From Duganella radicis (lineage in GTDB: Bacteria; Pseudomonadota; Gammaproteobacteria; Burkholderiales; Burkholderiaceae_D): a DNA stretch of 64,000 nucleotides. The translations under genes and the position numbers were made by a program. The DNA lies in the NCBI RefSeq assembly GCF_009720825.1, contig NZ_WNKY01000032.1, positions 1 through 64,000 on the forward strand, in the 5' to 3' direction. Shown in pieces: positions 26,235 to 34,994 of this stretch (position 1 is the first letter of the stretch; each line of letters begins with the position of its first letter). A model generated the notes under the pieces. The model worked only from the letters and a program-made list of their open reading frames with translations, was not told the origin of the DNA and made no database searches.

Positions 26235-27179
26235 ATGAGCGACAATATTTTCACCGGCACCATCCCGGCCCTGATGACCCCATGCAAAGCAGACCGCACG
26301 CCCGACTTCGACGCACTGGTCAAAAAAGGCCGTGAACTGATCGCCGCCGGCATGAGCGCGGTGGTGTACTGCGGCTCCATGGGCGACTGGCCGCTGCTGA
26401 CCGAGGCGCAGCGCCAGGAAGGCGTGGCGCGCCTGGTGGCGGCCGGCGTGCCGACCATCGTCGGCACCGGCGCGGTGAACTCGAAAGAAGCCGTCTCCCA
26501 CGCCGCGCACGCCGCCAAAGTCGGCGCACATGGCCTGATGGTGATTCCACGCCTGCTGTCGCGCGGCTCGTCGCCGGCGGCGCAGAAAGCCCACTTCTCC
26601 GCCATCCTGGCAGCCGCGCCCCAGCTGCCGGCCGTGATCTACAACAGCCCGTACTATGGCTTCGCCACCCGCGCCGACCTGTTCTTCGAATTGCGCGCCA
26701 GGCACCCTAACCTGATCGGCTTCAAGGAATTCGGCGGCGCCGCCGACCTGCGCTACGCGGCCGAACACATCACCAGCCAGGACGACGACGTCACCCTGAT
26801 GGTGGGCGTGGATACGCAGGTGTTCCACGGCTTCGTCAACTGCGGCGCGACCGGCGCCATCACCGGCATCGGCAATGCCCTGCCGCGTGAAGTGCTGCAT
26901 CTGGTCGCGCTGTCGCGCAAAGCCGCCGCCGGCGATGCGGTGGCGCGCCGCCAGGCACGCGAGCTGGAAGCGGCGCTGCTGGTGCTGTCCTCGTTCGACG
27001 AAGGCGCCGATCTGGTGCTGTTCTACAAATACCTGATGGTGCTGAACGGCGACACCGAGTACACCCTGCACTTCAACGAAACCGACGCCCTGAGCGCCAG
27101 CCAGCGCCGCTACGCCGAAACGCAGTACGCACTGTTCCGCGGCTGGTACGCGCAGTGGTCGAAAGAAGTGGCCGCGTGA
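26235..27179 (+). CDS. DHDPS-family aldolase/lyase, probably 4-hydroxy-1-pyrroline-2-carboxylate deaminase
   Basis: 314 residues, one TIM-barrel of the DapA/NanA superfamily. The Schiff-base Lys is in GFKEFGG and the catalytic Tyr in IYNSPYYGF. The substrate loop is VVYCGSMGDWPLL. From memory the whole sequence resembles the pseudomonad deaminase that makes 2-ketoglutarate semialdehyde in trans-4-hydroxy-L-proline catabolism; that specificity is inference. No hydroxyproline epimerase or dehydrogenase gene is adjacent. A GAAGGAACC site precedes the ATG. Its stop overlaps the start of the gntR gene by four bases, so the two form a small operon. Confidence 0.85.
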   Translation: MSDNIFTGTIPALMTPCKADRTPDFDALVKKGRELIAAGMSAVVYCGSMGDWPLLTEAQRQEGVARLVAAGVPTIVGTGAVNSKEAVSHAAHAAKVGAHGLMVIPRLLSRGSSPAAQKAHFSAILAAAPQLPAVIYNSPYYGFATRADLFFELRARHPNLIGFKEFGGAADLRYAAEHITSQDDDVTLMVGVDTQVFHGFVNCGATGAITGIGNALPREVLHLVALSRKAAAGDAVARRQARELEAALLVLSSFDEGADLVLFYKYLMVLNGDTEYTLHFNETDALSASQRRYAETQYALFRGWYAQWSKEVAA

Positions 27180-27847
27180 AAGGCTTTGCGGTAACCACCG
27201 TTGCCGAGCAGGCGGCGGACGCGCTGCGCCGCAAGATCATGTCGGGCGAGCTGCCGGAAGGCGTCTCGCTGCGCCAGGATGCGCTCGCGGCCGAGTTCGG
27301 CATCAGCCGGATACCGGTGCGCGAGGCGCTGGTGCAGCTGGAGGGCGAAGGCCTGGTCAAGATCGTGCCGCACAAGGGCGCGGTGGTGTCCGGCTTGTCG
27401 ATTGATGAAATCAACGAGCTGTTCATGCTGCGCAGCTTGCTGGAGCCGGTGCTGCTGAAGAAATCCGCGCCGAGGCTGACGGCGGAGGACTACGCCGAGC
27501 TGGACGCCATTCTGGCCGAATACAAGGTGGAACTGCACGCCCAGCACACCACCCGCTGGGGCGAGCTCAACACGCGCCTGCATGACGTGCTGCTGTCGCG
27601 TGCCGGACAGCCGCGCACCGCGGCCATCGTCGCCACGCTGTTGCAGCAAACCGACCGCTACACCCGCATGCAGTTATCGCTGAGCGCGGACAGCATCCGC
27701 CAGGCCCAGCAGGAGCACGAAGAACTGGTGCGACTGTGCCGGGATGGCGACGTGCGCGGCGCCGCCGCATTGTTGAAGCGTCACATCGAACACGCCAGCA
27801 AGGACCTGGAACAATTTATTATGTCGCAGCGGCGGGCGTCGAAATAA
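27176..27847 (+). CDS. GntR-family regulator with FCD ligand domain
   Basis: 223 residues. The winged helix is at about 10-70 (VAEQAADALRRKIMSGELPE, AAEFGISRIPVREALVQLEG), followed by a helical FCD domain (about 80-215) with the metal/ligand positions in LLEPVLLKKSAP, LNTRLHDVLLSRAGQP and HEELVRLCRDGD. Start: the GTG at 27176 gives a GTGA overlap with the lyase stop; the GTG at 27155 would add eight residues inside the lyase gene. It probably controls its own operon by sensing the amino-acid-derived substrate. Confidence 0.88.
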   Translation: MKGFAVTTVAEQAADALRRKIMSGELPEGVSLRQDALAAEFGISRIPVREALVQLEGEGLVKIVPHKGAVVSGLSIDEINELFMLRSLLEPVLLKKSAPRLTAEDYAELDAILAEYKVELHAQHTTRWGELNTRLHDVLLSRAGQPRTAAIVATLLQQTDRYTRMQLSLSADSIRQAQQEHEELVRLCRDGDVRGAAALLKRHIEHASKDLEQFIMSQRRASK

Positions 27848-27914
27848 TTGTCGATTTCAGGCGCCGCCGTTCGTCGTGGAAGGGTAATACCCAACTTTTC
27901 AACGTGGAGGCGTC

Positions 27915-28307
27915 ATGAACAAAGAAATCATCTTCAACCTGCCGGTCAAGGATCTGGACAAATCCAAGGCCTTCTTCGCCGCGCTGGGCTTCACCTTCAA
28001 CCCGAAATACAGCAATGAGAAAGCCGCCTTCATGGAGGTGGTGGAAGGCAGCATCCGCGCCATGCTGATGACGGAAGACTTCTTCCACTCCCTCATCAAC
28101 AAGCCGGTGGCGAACGCCATGGAAGCGAACGAAGTCATCATCTGCCTGAGCTGCGAAAGCCGCGAAGAACTCGACAGCCTGATCGCCAAAGCCACCGCCG
28201 CCGGCGCCCGCATCCCCCACCCACCAGAAGACCATGGTTTCATGTACGACCAAGGCTTCGAAGACCTGGATGGTCATTTGTGGAATCTGGTTTGGATAGC
28301 GCCGTAA
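27915..28307 (+). CDS. VOC-family (glyoxalase fold) protein
   Basis: 130 residues with the two-module VOC fold: IIFNLPVKDLDKSKAFFAAL at the N-terminus, AFMEVVEGSIRAMLMT in the middle and EDLDGHLWNLVW at the C-terminus. A possible metal-binding set (His in GHLWN, Glu in VVEG) is present but the substrate is unknown. Relatives include PhnB-like and lactoylglutathione-lyase-like proteins. It is a single gene with a GGAGG site before the ATG. It lies 67 bp downstream of gntR and is probably a separate unit. Confidence 0.85.
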   Translation: MNKEIIFNLPVKDLDKSKAFFAALGFTFNPKYSNEKAAFMEVVEGSIRAMLMTEDFFHSLINKPVANAMEANEVIICLSCESREELDSLIAKATAAGARIPHPPEDHGFMYDQGFEDLDGHLWNLVWIAP

Positions 28308-28374
28308 GTAATGTTATTGAGGCAGCTCAAAGTGCTTCGCTTGCAATCCCAAGGGAAAAGCACATACTGTTCCA

Positions 28375-28644
28375 ATGAGCTCACTCGACACCCTCGGTTA
28401 TTGCAAACGTCTCGAAGCGGTCGGCGTACCGCGAGCGCAGGCAGAAGTGCACGCGCAAGTATTGGCTGAAGTGATGAGCCAGGTCGCGACCAAGGACGAC
28501 TTGAAAGAATTAAAAGCGTGGGTGGAGTTGTATGTTAAGGAGCAGATCCAAGGACTCAAGGCGGACATACTGAAATGGCTTGTCACTATCTCTATCGCAC
28601 AGATCAGCCTGATGATCGCCGCGATGCGTTATTTTGCTCATTAA
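28375..28644 (+). CDS. Small coiled-coil, tail-anchored protein (DUF1640 / CCDC90-like)
   Basis: 89 residues. The pattern is a short N-terminal block (LGYCKRLEAVGVPRAQAEVH), a charged coiled coil (KDDLKELKAWVELYVKEQI) and a C-terminal hydrophobic helix (LVTISIAQISLMIAAM). This is the layout of the DUF1640-type proteins common in bacteria, which trimerise and sit at the membrane. Their function is poorly understood. It is a single gene converging on the enoyl-CoA hydratase gene. Confidence 0.7.
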   Translation: MSSLDTLGYCKRLEAVGVPRAQAEVHAQVLAEVMSQVATKDDLKELKAWVELYVKEQIQGLKADILKWLVTISIAQISLMIAAMRYFAH

Positions 28645-28649
28645 CGCAA

Positions 28650-28672
28650 GGGCCATTCACATCGAATGGCCC
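28650..28672. terminator. Hairpin between convergent genes
   Basis: A nine-base-pair perfect stem (GGGCCATTC / GAATGGCCC) with a five-base loop sits between two convergent gene ends. There is no strong T-run on either side, so it may be a bidirectional or weak terminator. Confidence 0.55.
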
Positions 28673-28695
28673 CTCATCATTACATCAAACTCCCC

Positions 28696-29469
28696 TTAGG
28701 AAAACTGCTTGAAGTCCGGCTTGCGCTTCTGGAAGAAGGCCATGAAGGCTTCGCGGGCTTCGGGGGCGGACAGCATTTTGCCGAAGTGGATGTTTTCGGC
28801 GGCGATGGCTTCGCTCGCCGGGGCTTTGCGCGCGGCTTTCATCAACTCTTTCGTGACGCGGATCGAGCTCGCTGGCAGCGCCACCAGTTTGGCGGCTTGG
28901 CCTTCGGCGAAGGCGCGCAGTTCGTCCACCGGCAGCACTTTCGAGATCAGGCCCATTTCCAGCGCTTCCTGCGCGCCAAACGCCTCGCCCAGCATCAGTT
29001 TTTCGGCGGCGCGCGGGTAGCCGGCGATTTGGGTCAGCAGCAGGCTGGAACCGAATTCAGGGCACAGGCCCAGCTGTACGAACGGCATCGAGAACTTGGC
29101 GTTGTCGGCCGCGTACACCAGGTCGCAGTGCATCAGCAGCGTGGTGCCGATGCCGACCGCGTTGCCCGATACCGCCGCCACCACCGGCTTGGTCGAGCCG
29201 CTCAGCGCCATCATGAATTTGTACACGGAGCGGTCTTCGATCGCGCCGCTGGTCGGGGCGTTTTTCATGAAGTCTTCGAGGTCGTTGCCGGCGGTGAAAA
29301 TCTCCGGTTTGCCGACGATCAGGATGGCGCGCACTTCCGCGTTGCCTTCGGCCTCGGTCAGGGCGTCGGCCATGGTCTGGTACATCGCGGCGGTAATCGC
29401 GTTCTTGCGCTCGGGACGGTTGAATTCCAGGGTCAGGATGCCGTCATTAATGCTGCTCAAAATTTCCAT
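28696..29469 (-). CDS. Enoyl-CoA hydratase / isomerase
   Basis: 257 residues, a crotonase-fold enzyme of fatty-acid or related acyl-CoA degradation. The oxyanion-hole segments are FTAGNDLEDF and SGNAVGIGTTLLMHCD. The catalytic Glu region reads LCPEFGSSLLLTQ. Only the second of the two classical Glu positions is obvious, so isomerase activity is also possible. Start: GGAGAC lies seven bases before the ATG at 29469; the TTG at 29481 would lie upstream of that site. It is the last gene of the beta-oxidation string but is separated from the thiolase gene by a strong terminator-like hairpin. Confidence 0.9.
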   Translation of the reverse strand: MEILSSINDGILTLEFNRPERKNAITAAMYQTMADALTEAEGNAEVRAILIVGKPEIFTAGNDLEDFMKNAPTSGAIEDRSVYKFMMALSGSTKPVVAAVSGNAVGIGTTLLMHCDLVYAADNAKFSMPFVQLGLCPEFGSSLLLTQIAGYPRAAEKLMLGEAFGAQEALEMGLISKVLPVDELRAFAEGQAAKLVALPASSIRVTKELMKAARKAPASEAIAAENIHFGKMLSAPEAREAFMAFFQKRKPDFKQFS

Positions 29470-29485
29470 GTGTGTCTCCAAAATG

Positions 29486-29517
29486 AAAGGGCGCTGGGAT
29501 ACACCTCAGCGCCCTTT
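29486..29517 (-). terminator. Intrinsic terminator between thiolase and enoyl-CoA hydratase genes
   Basis: An eleven-base-pair perfect stem (29486-29496 with 29507-29517, AAAGGGCGCTG / CAGCGCCCTTT) has a ten-base loop. On the minus strand it is followed by TTTCATTTT. It lies 18 bp past the thiolase stop. Confidence 0.8.
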
Positions 29518-29535
29518 TTTACCGCGATGTCGTGA

Positions 29536-30732
29536 TTACACGCGCTCGATGATGCCGGCCGCGCCCATGCCCGCGCCTACGCACATGGTGACCATGCCGT
29601 ATTTCAGGTTGTTGCGACGCAGTGCGTGCACCACGGTCGCCGCGCGGATGGCGCCGGTCGCGCCCAGCGGGTGGCCCAGGGCGATCGCGCCGCCCATCGG
29701 GTTGACCTTGGCGGTGTCCAGACCCAGATCGCGGATCACGGCCAGCGCCTGTGCCGCGAAGGCTTCGTTCAGCTCGATCCAGTCCAGCTGATCCTGGGTG
29801 ATGCCGGCGGCTTTGCACGCCTCTGGAATCGCGAACTTGGGACCGATGCCCATGATCTCCGGCGGCACGCCCTTGACGGCGAACGACGAGAACTTGGCCA
29901 GCGGGGTCAGGTTGTGTTCTTTCAGGATCTTCTCCGACACCACCAGCAGCGCGCCGGCACCGTCCGACATCTGCGAGCTGTTACCCGCGGTGACCGAACC
30001 TTTGGCGGCGAACACGGGTTTCAGCTTGCCCAGGGTCTCGATGCTGGTTTCCGGACGCGCGCCTTCGTCGGTGTCGACGGTGCGGGTTTTCACTTTGATT
30101 TCGCCGGTCGACAGGTCTGGCGTGCGGGTGACGATTTCCACCGGCGTGGTCTCGTCCTTGAAGAAGCCGGCCTGCTGCGCGGCGATGGCGCGGCGGTGCG
30201 ACTCCACCGAGAACGCGTCCTGGTCTTCACGCGACACTTTCCACTGCTCCGCCACTTTCTCGGCGGTCAGGCCCATGCCGTAGGCCATGCCGACGTTTTC
30301 GTCGGTGAACATGTTCAGGTTCATCGATGGGTGATGGCCCATCATCGGCACCATCGACATCGACTCCACGCCGCCAGCCAGCATCACGTCGGCTTCGCCC
30401 ACGCGGATGCGGTCCGCCGCCATGGCCAGGGCGGTGATGCCCGAAGCGCAGTAGCGGTTGATGGTCACGCCGCCCACGGTGCGTGGCAGGCCTGCCAGCA
30501 GCACCGATTGACGGGCGATGTTGAAGCCCTGCTCAGCTTCCGGGAACGAGCAGCCGATGATGGCGTCGGTGATCAGCGCCGGGTCCAGGCCGGGCGCTTG
30601 CGCCAGTGCCGACTGGATCACCTTGACCAGCAGGTCGTCCGGGCGGGTTTTGTTGAACATGCCGCGCGGCGCTTTGCCGATAGGAGTACGGGTAGCGGCG
30701 ACGATGTATGCGTCTTGAACTTGTTTGCTCAT
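29536..30732 (-). CDS. Acetyl-CoA C-acyltransferase (3-ketoacyl-CoA thiolase)
   Basis: 398 residues. The thiolase catalytic set is complete: nucleophilic Cys in NRYCASGITALAMAADRI, His in ALGHPLGATGAIR and the second Cys in MCVGAGMGAAGI. It cleaves 3-ketoacyl-CoA to acetyl-CoA in the last step of beta-oxidation. It follows the fadB-like gene by 11 bp and is clearly in the same operon (TetR, acyl-CoA dehydrogenase, FadB, thiolase). The sequence lies between the FadA and FadI types, so I give no symbol. Confidence 0.95.
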   Translation of the reverse strand: MSKQVQDAYIVAATRTPIGKAPRGMFNKTRPDDLLVKVIQSALAQAPGLDPALITDAIIGCSFPEAEQGFNIARQSVLLAGLPRTVGGVTINRYCASGITALAMAADRIRVGEADVMLAGGVESMSMVPMMGHHPSMNLNMFTDENVGMAYGMGLTAEKVAEQWKVSREDQDAFSVESHRRAIAAQQAGFFKDETTPVEIVTRTPDLSTGEIKVKTRTVDTDEGARPETSIETLGKLKPVFAAKGSVTAGNSSQMSDGAGALLVVSEKILKEHNLTPLAKFSSFAVKGVPPEIMGIGPKFAIPEACKAAGITQDQLDWIELNEAFAAQALAVIRDLGLDTAKVNPMGGAIALGHPLGATGAIRAATVVHALRRNNLKYGMVTMCVGAGMGAAGIIERV

Positions 30733-30743
30733 TGTCTTATTCC

Positions 30744-33146
30744 TTAGTTGCGGACTGGCTTACCGGTTTGCAGCATGCCCATGATGCGCTCTTGGGTTTT
30801 CGGATGGTTCAGCAGCTCCAGGAACGCTTTACGCTCCATGTCCAGCAGCCACTGCTCGCTCACGAAGGAACCCTGATCGATGTCGCCACCGCTCACGATT
30901 TCGGCAATCATGTCGCCCAGTTTGAAGTCGTGCGCCGAGATGAAGCCGCCGTCGCGCATGTTGACCAGTTGGGCCTTGATGGTGCCCCAGCCGTAGCGGC
31001 CGGTCACCTGGATCGGCGCCTTCAGCGGCGCGCGGTAGCCCTTGTCGAACATGGCGCGCGCTTCGGTTTTCGCCACGTGCAGCAGTTCGTACGGGTTGAA
31101 CACGATCACGTCGTCTTCTTTCAGGTAGCCCATCGCTTGCGCTTCCAGCGCCGATTTCGACACGTTCGCGGTGGCCGCGTTGGTGAAGCCGGTTTTCAGG
31201 AATTGCAGGATGTCGGTGCCCTTGGCTTCCTTGTAAGCGCGCTGCGCCGCTTCTTTCAGGCCGCCGCCGGCCGGAATCAGGCCCACGCCCACTTCCACCA
31301 GACCGATGTACGATTCGATCGAGGCCACGCGCTTCGACGCGTGCAGGGCCATTTCGCAGCCGCCGCCCAGCGCCAGGCCAGCCACCGCGGCCACCACCGG
31401 CACGTTCGAATATTTCATCGCCATGAAGGTGTCTTGCAGTTCGCGGATGATCGGGTCCACCGCTTTGGCGCCGCCGGTCATGAAGGCCGGCAGTGCCGAT
31501 TGCAGGTCGGCGCCGGCCGAGAAGGCGCCGCCGTCGGCCGCGTCCGCGCTCCAGATCACCAGACCCTTGAAGTTCTTCTCCGCTTCGGCCAGTGCTTTAC
31601 GGAAGCCGGCGATCACGCCCGGGCTGATCACGTGCATCTTGGTCTTGAGCGAAATCACCAGCACCTCGTCGCCGGAGTGCCAGATGCGCACATCGTCGTC
31701 TTCGTGCACGGTGGTGCCGGCTTTGCGGCCATCCAGTTCGCCCGAGCCCAGTACTGGCGCGCGGAATTCCTGACGCTTGTACACGGCCAGTTCCGAACGT
31801 GGCACGAACGATTTCGATACGGCCGACCACGAACCTTCCGGGGTGTGGACGCCGCCTTTTTCAGCCACAGGGCCTTCGAATACCCATGCTGGCAACGGTG
31901 CGTTGCACAGCGCGTGGCCGGCGTCGATGTCTTCCTTGACCCACTGGGCCACCTGAGTCCAGCCGGAGGCCTGCCAGGTTTCGAACGGACCGACGTTCCA
32001 GCCGAAGCCCCAGCGCATGGCGAAGTCGATGTCGCGCGCGTTGTCGGCGATGCTTTCCAGATGCACGGCGATGTAGTGGAAGGCGTCGCGGAAGATCGCC
32101 CACAGGAACTGCGCTTGCGGGTTGGTCGATTCGCGCATCGCCTTCATCTTCTTGACCGGATCCTTTTCTTTCAGGATGCGGGCCACGATGTCGGCCGCCT
32201 TGGCGCCGCCCGGTACGTATTCACCGGTCGCGAAGTCCAGGCGTTGAATCTCCTTGCCTACTTTTTTGTAGAAGCCGGCGCCGGTCTTCTGGCCCAGCGC
32301 GCCTTTTTCTACCAGCTTGGCCAGCACGGCTGGCGTTTTGTAGACGGCGGCGAACGGATCGTTCGGCAGGTAGTCCTGCATGGTCTTGATGACGTGCCCC
32401 ATGGTGTCCAGGCCGACCACGTCGGCGGTACGGAAGGTGCCCGACTTGGCGCGGCCCAGCTTGGCGCCGGTCAGATCGTCGACCACGTCCACCGACAGGC
32501 CGAATTTCTCGGCTTCGTGCACGATGGCCAGGATGCCGAACACGCCCACGCGGTTGGCGATGAAGTTAGGCGTATCCTTGGCGCGGACCACGCCCTTGCC
32601 CAGGGTCGAGGTCAGGAAGCCTTCCAGCTGGTCGGCGATCTCTGGCTTGGTGTCCGGGGTCGGGATGATTTCAACCAGATGCATGTAGCGCGGCGGGTTG
32701 AAGAAGTGCACGCCGCAGAAGCGCGCCTTCAGGTCCGCGTCGAAGCCTTCGGCCAGCTTGCCGATCGACAGGCCCGAGGTGTTCGAGGCGAAGATGGCGT
32801 TAGCCGCAATGTGCGGCGCGACTTTCTTGTACAGGTCGTGCTTCCAGTCCAGGCGCTCGGCGATGGCTTCGATGATCAGGTCGCACTCGGCCAGTTTGGC
32901 CAGGTCGTCTTCGTAGTTGGCGACTTCGATCAGCGCCGCGTGTTCCTTGTTGCCCAGCGGCGCAGGCGACAGTTTTTTCAGGTTCTCGATGGCCTTCAGA
33001 ACGATGCCGTTCTTGGGCGTGCCCTCTTTTCCAGGCAGGTCGAACAGCACCACAGGCACTTTGGCGTTGACGCAGTGAGCGGCAATCTGCGCGCCCATCA
33101 CGCCGGCGCCCAGCACGGCTACTTTTTTAACGATGAAATTGGTCAT
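30744..33146 (-). CDS. FadB-like 3-hydroxyacyl-CoA dehydrogenase / enoyl-CoA hydratase
   Basis: 800 residues. The NAD-binding dehydrogenase domain comes first (GAGVMGAQIAAHCVNAKVPV), then the C-terminal dehydrogenase part, then a crotonase domain from about residue 500 (FSAGADLQSAL, AGLALGGGCEMALHASKRV). This is the reverse of the domain order of E. coli FadB and is the form usual in Ralstonia and Burkholderia. It carries out hydration and NAD-dependent oxidation in beta-oxidation of long-chain acyl-CoA. It is 18 bp after the acyl-CoA dehydrogenase gene. Confidence 0.95.
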   Translation of the reverse strand: MTNFIVKKVAVLGAGVMGAQIAAHCVNAKVPVVLFDLPGKEGTPKNGIVLKAIENLKKLSPAPLGNKEHAALIEVANYEDDLAKLAECDLIIEAIAERLDWKHDLYKKVAPHIAANAIFASNTSGLSIGKLAEGFDADLKARFCGVHFFNPPRYMHLVEIIPTPDTKPEIADQLEGFLTSTLGKGVVRAKDTPNFIANRVGVFGILAIVHEAEKFGLSVDVVDDLTGAKLGRAKSGTFRTADVVGLDTMGHVIKTMQDYLPNDPFAAVYKTPAVLAKLVEKGALGQKTGAGFYKKVGKEIQRLDFATGEYVPGGAKAADIVARILKEKDPVKKMKAMRESTNPQAQFLWAIFRDAFHYIAVHLESIADNARDIDFAMRWGFGWNVGPFETWQASGWTQVAQWVKEDIDAGHALCNAPLPAWVFEGPVAEKGGVHTPEGSWSAVSKSFVPRSELAVYKRQEFRAPVLGSGELDGRKAGTTVHEDDDVRIWHSGDEVLVISLKTKMHVISPGVIAGFRKALAEAEKNFKGLVIWSADAADGGAFSAGADLQSALPAFMTGGAKAVDPIIRELQDTFMAMKYSNVPVVAAVAGLALGGGCEMALHASKRVASIESYIGLVEVGVGLIPAGGGLKEAAQRAYKEAKGTDILQFLKTGFTNAATANVSKSALEAQAMGYLKEDDVIVFNPYELLHVAKTEARAMFDKGYRAPLKAPIQVTGRYGWGTIKAQLVNMRDGGFISAHDFKLGDMIAEIVSGGDIDQGSFVSEQWLLDMERKAFLELLNHPKTQERIMGMLQTGKPVRN

Positions 33147-33164
33147 GTCGTTTCCTCTGGTTGC

Positions 33165-34955
33165 TTAGAACAGGTCGGCGTCGAGTGCCATCAGGTTGGC
33201 GGAGCCCGAGCGTGCCTGACGGATCAGGGTGGCGGTTTCTGGTTGCAGGCGGGCGAAGTAGAAGCGCGCGGTAGCCAGTTTCGATTTGTAGAAGTTGTCG
33301 CCGCTGTCTTCTTTTTCCAGCGCGATCTGCGCCATGCGGGCGAAGAAGTAGCTGTACACCAGGTGGCCCACGACGCGCAGGTAAGGCACGGCGGCGGCGC
33401 CCACTTCGTCGGCGTTCTGGAAGGCTTTCATGCCGATTTCCATGGTCAGCTTGGTGACTTTGTCGCCCAGGTCGCCCAGCGGGGTGATGAACTCGGACAT
33501 TTTTTCGTCCAGGCCGTTCTCTTCCACGTAGGACTTGATCTTCTCGCCGAACTTGCGCAGCTTGGCGCCGTTGTCGCCCAGGATCTTGCGGCCCAGCAGG
33601 TCCAGCGACTGCACGGTGTTGGTGCCTTCGTAGATCAGGTTGATACGGGCGTCGCGCACGTACTGCTCCATGCCCCACTCGCTGATGTAGCCGTGGCCGC
33701 CGTACACTTGCATGGCTTCCGAGGTGGCGATCCAGGCGTTGTCGGTGATGAAGGCCTTGATGATCGGGGTCAGCAGCGCGACTTCGTCGGCGGCTTCCTT
33801 GCGCACATCTTCGTCCGGGTGGTTCAGTTCACGGTCGATTTGCAGCGCGACGTAGGAGGTGAAGGCGCGCGCGCCTTCGGCGTAGGCCTTGCCGGTCAAC
33901 AGCATGCGGCGCACGTCCGGGTGCACGATGATCGGGTCGGCTGGCTTCTCCGGGTTTTTAGGACCGGTCAGCGAGCGCATCTGGATACGGTCTTTGGCGT
34001 AGATCAGCGCGTTCTGGTAGGCCACTTCGGTCAGGCCCAGCGACTGCATGCCCACGCCCAGGCGGGCGGCGTTCATGAACACGAACATGGCTTGCAGGCC
34101 TTTGTTCGGCTGGCCGATGATCCAGCCACGGGCGCCGTCCAGATTCATCTGGCAGGTCGAGTTGCCGTGGATGCCCATTTTTTCTTCGATGGCGCCGCAG
34201 AAGATCGGGTTGCGTTCGCCGATCGAACCATCCGCGTTCGGCAGGAACTTCGGCACCAGGAACAGCGAGATGCCTTTCGAGCCTTCCGGCGCGTCCGGCA
34301 CGCGGGCCAGCACCAGGTGCAGGATGTTTTCCGACATGTCGTGTTCGCCGGCCGAGATGAAGATCTTGTTACCGGTGATCAGCCACGAGCCGTCGGCCTG
34401 TGGCAGCGCTTTCGAGCGCAGCATGCCCAGGTCGGTGCCGCAGTGCGGTTCGGTCAGGCACATGGTGCCGGTCCACTCGCCCGACACCAGCTTGGGCAGA
34501 TACAGTTTTTTCTGTTCGTCGGTGCCGTGTTCCTTCAGGCACTCGTAGGCGCCGTGCGACAGGCCCGGGTACATGGTCCAGGCCTGGTTGGCCGAGTTCA
34601 GCATCTCGTAGAACGAGTTGTTCATCACCACCGGCAGGCCCTGGCCGCCGTAGTCCGGATCGCACGCCAGCGCGGCCCAGCCGCCTTCCACGTACTGCTT
34701 GTAGGCTTCCTTGAAGCCTTTAGGAGTGGTCACGGTGCTGGTGGCGGCGTCGTGCTTGCAGCCTTCGCGGTCGCCCGAGTGGTTCAGCGGGAACAGCACT
34801 TCCGAGGTGAACTTGCCGCCCTCTTCCAGCACCTGGTTGATGATGTCGGCATCGATTTCCGCGTGTTTCGGCAGCGCTTTCAGTTCGTCTTCCACTTTCA
34901 GCAGCTCGTGCAGAACGAATTGCATATCCCGGATTGGTGCGACATATTGACCCAT
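33165..34955 (-). CDS. Acyl-CoA dehydrogenase, long form with C-terminal extension
   Basis: 596 residues, of the large DmdC / FadE-like subgroup with an extra C-terminal helical domain. FAD/substrate motifs are MCLTEPHCGTDLGMLRS and ITGNKIFISAGEHD; the catalytic Glu lies in RINLIYEGTNTVQSLDLLGR. It introduces the first double bond into acyl-CoA and passes electrons to ETF. It starts the structural part of the operon, 39 bp after the TetR gene, and is followed by FadB and thiolase. Chain-length specificity cannot be read from sequence. Confidence 0.94.
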   Translation of the reverse strand: MGQYVAPIRDMQFVLHELLKVEDELKALPKHAEIDADIINQVLEEGGKFTSEVLFPLNHSGDREGCKHDAATSTVTTPKGFKEAYKQYVEGGWAALACDPDYGGQGLPVVMNNSFYEMLNSANQAWTMYPGLSHGAYECLKEHGTDEQKKLYLPKLVSGEWTGTMCLTEPHCGTDLGMLRSKALPQADGSWLITGNKIFISAGEHDMSENILHLVLARVPDAPEGSKGISLFLVPKFLPNADGSIGERNPIFCGAIEEKMGIHGNSTCQMNLDGARGWIIGQPNKGLQAMFVFMNAARLGVGMQSLGLTEVAYQNALIYAKDRIQMRSLTGPKNPEKPADPIIVHPDVRRMLLTGKAYAEGARAFTSYVALQIDRELNHPDEDVRKEAADEVALLTPIIKAFITDNAWIATSEAMQVYGGHGYISEWGMEQYVRDARINLIYEGTNTVQSLDLLGRKILGDNGAKLRKFGEKIKSYVEENGLDEKMSEFITPLGDLGDKVTKLTMEIGMKAFQNADEVGAAAVPYLRVVGHLVYSYFFARMAQIALEKEDSGDNFYKSKLATARFYFARLQPETATLIRQARSGSANLMALDADLF

Positions 34956-34994
34956 GATTTTCTCCTGATGACTACTTTTGAGTGTTTGAATTAA

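Noticed and set aside
30708..34994. 1428-codon open frame on the plus strand
   Set aside because: It lies wholly antisense to the fad operon. Long antisense frames arise from the GC-rich third-position bias; the translation is His/Gln/Arg-rich with no domain.
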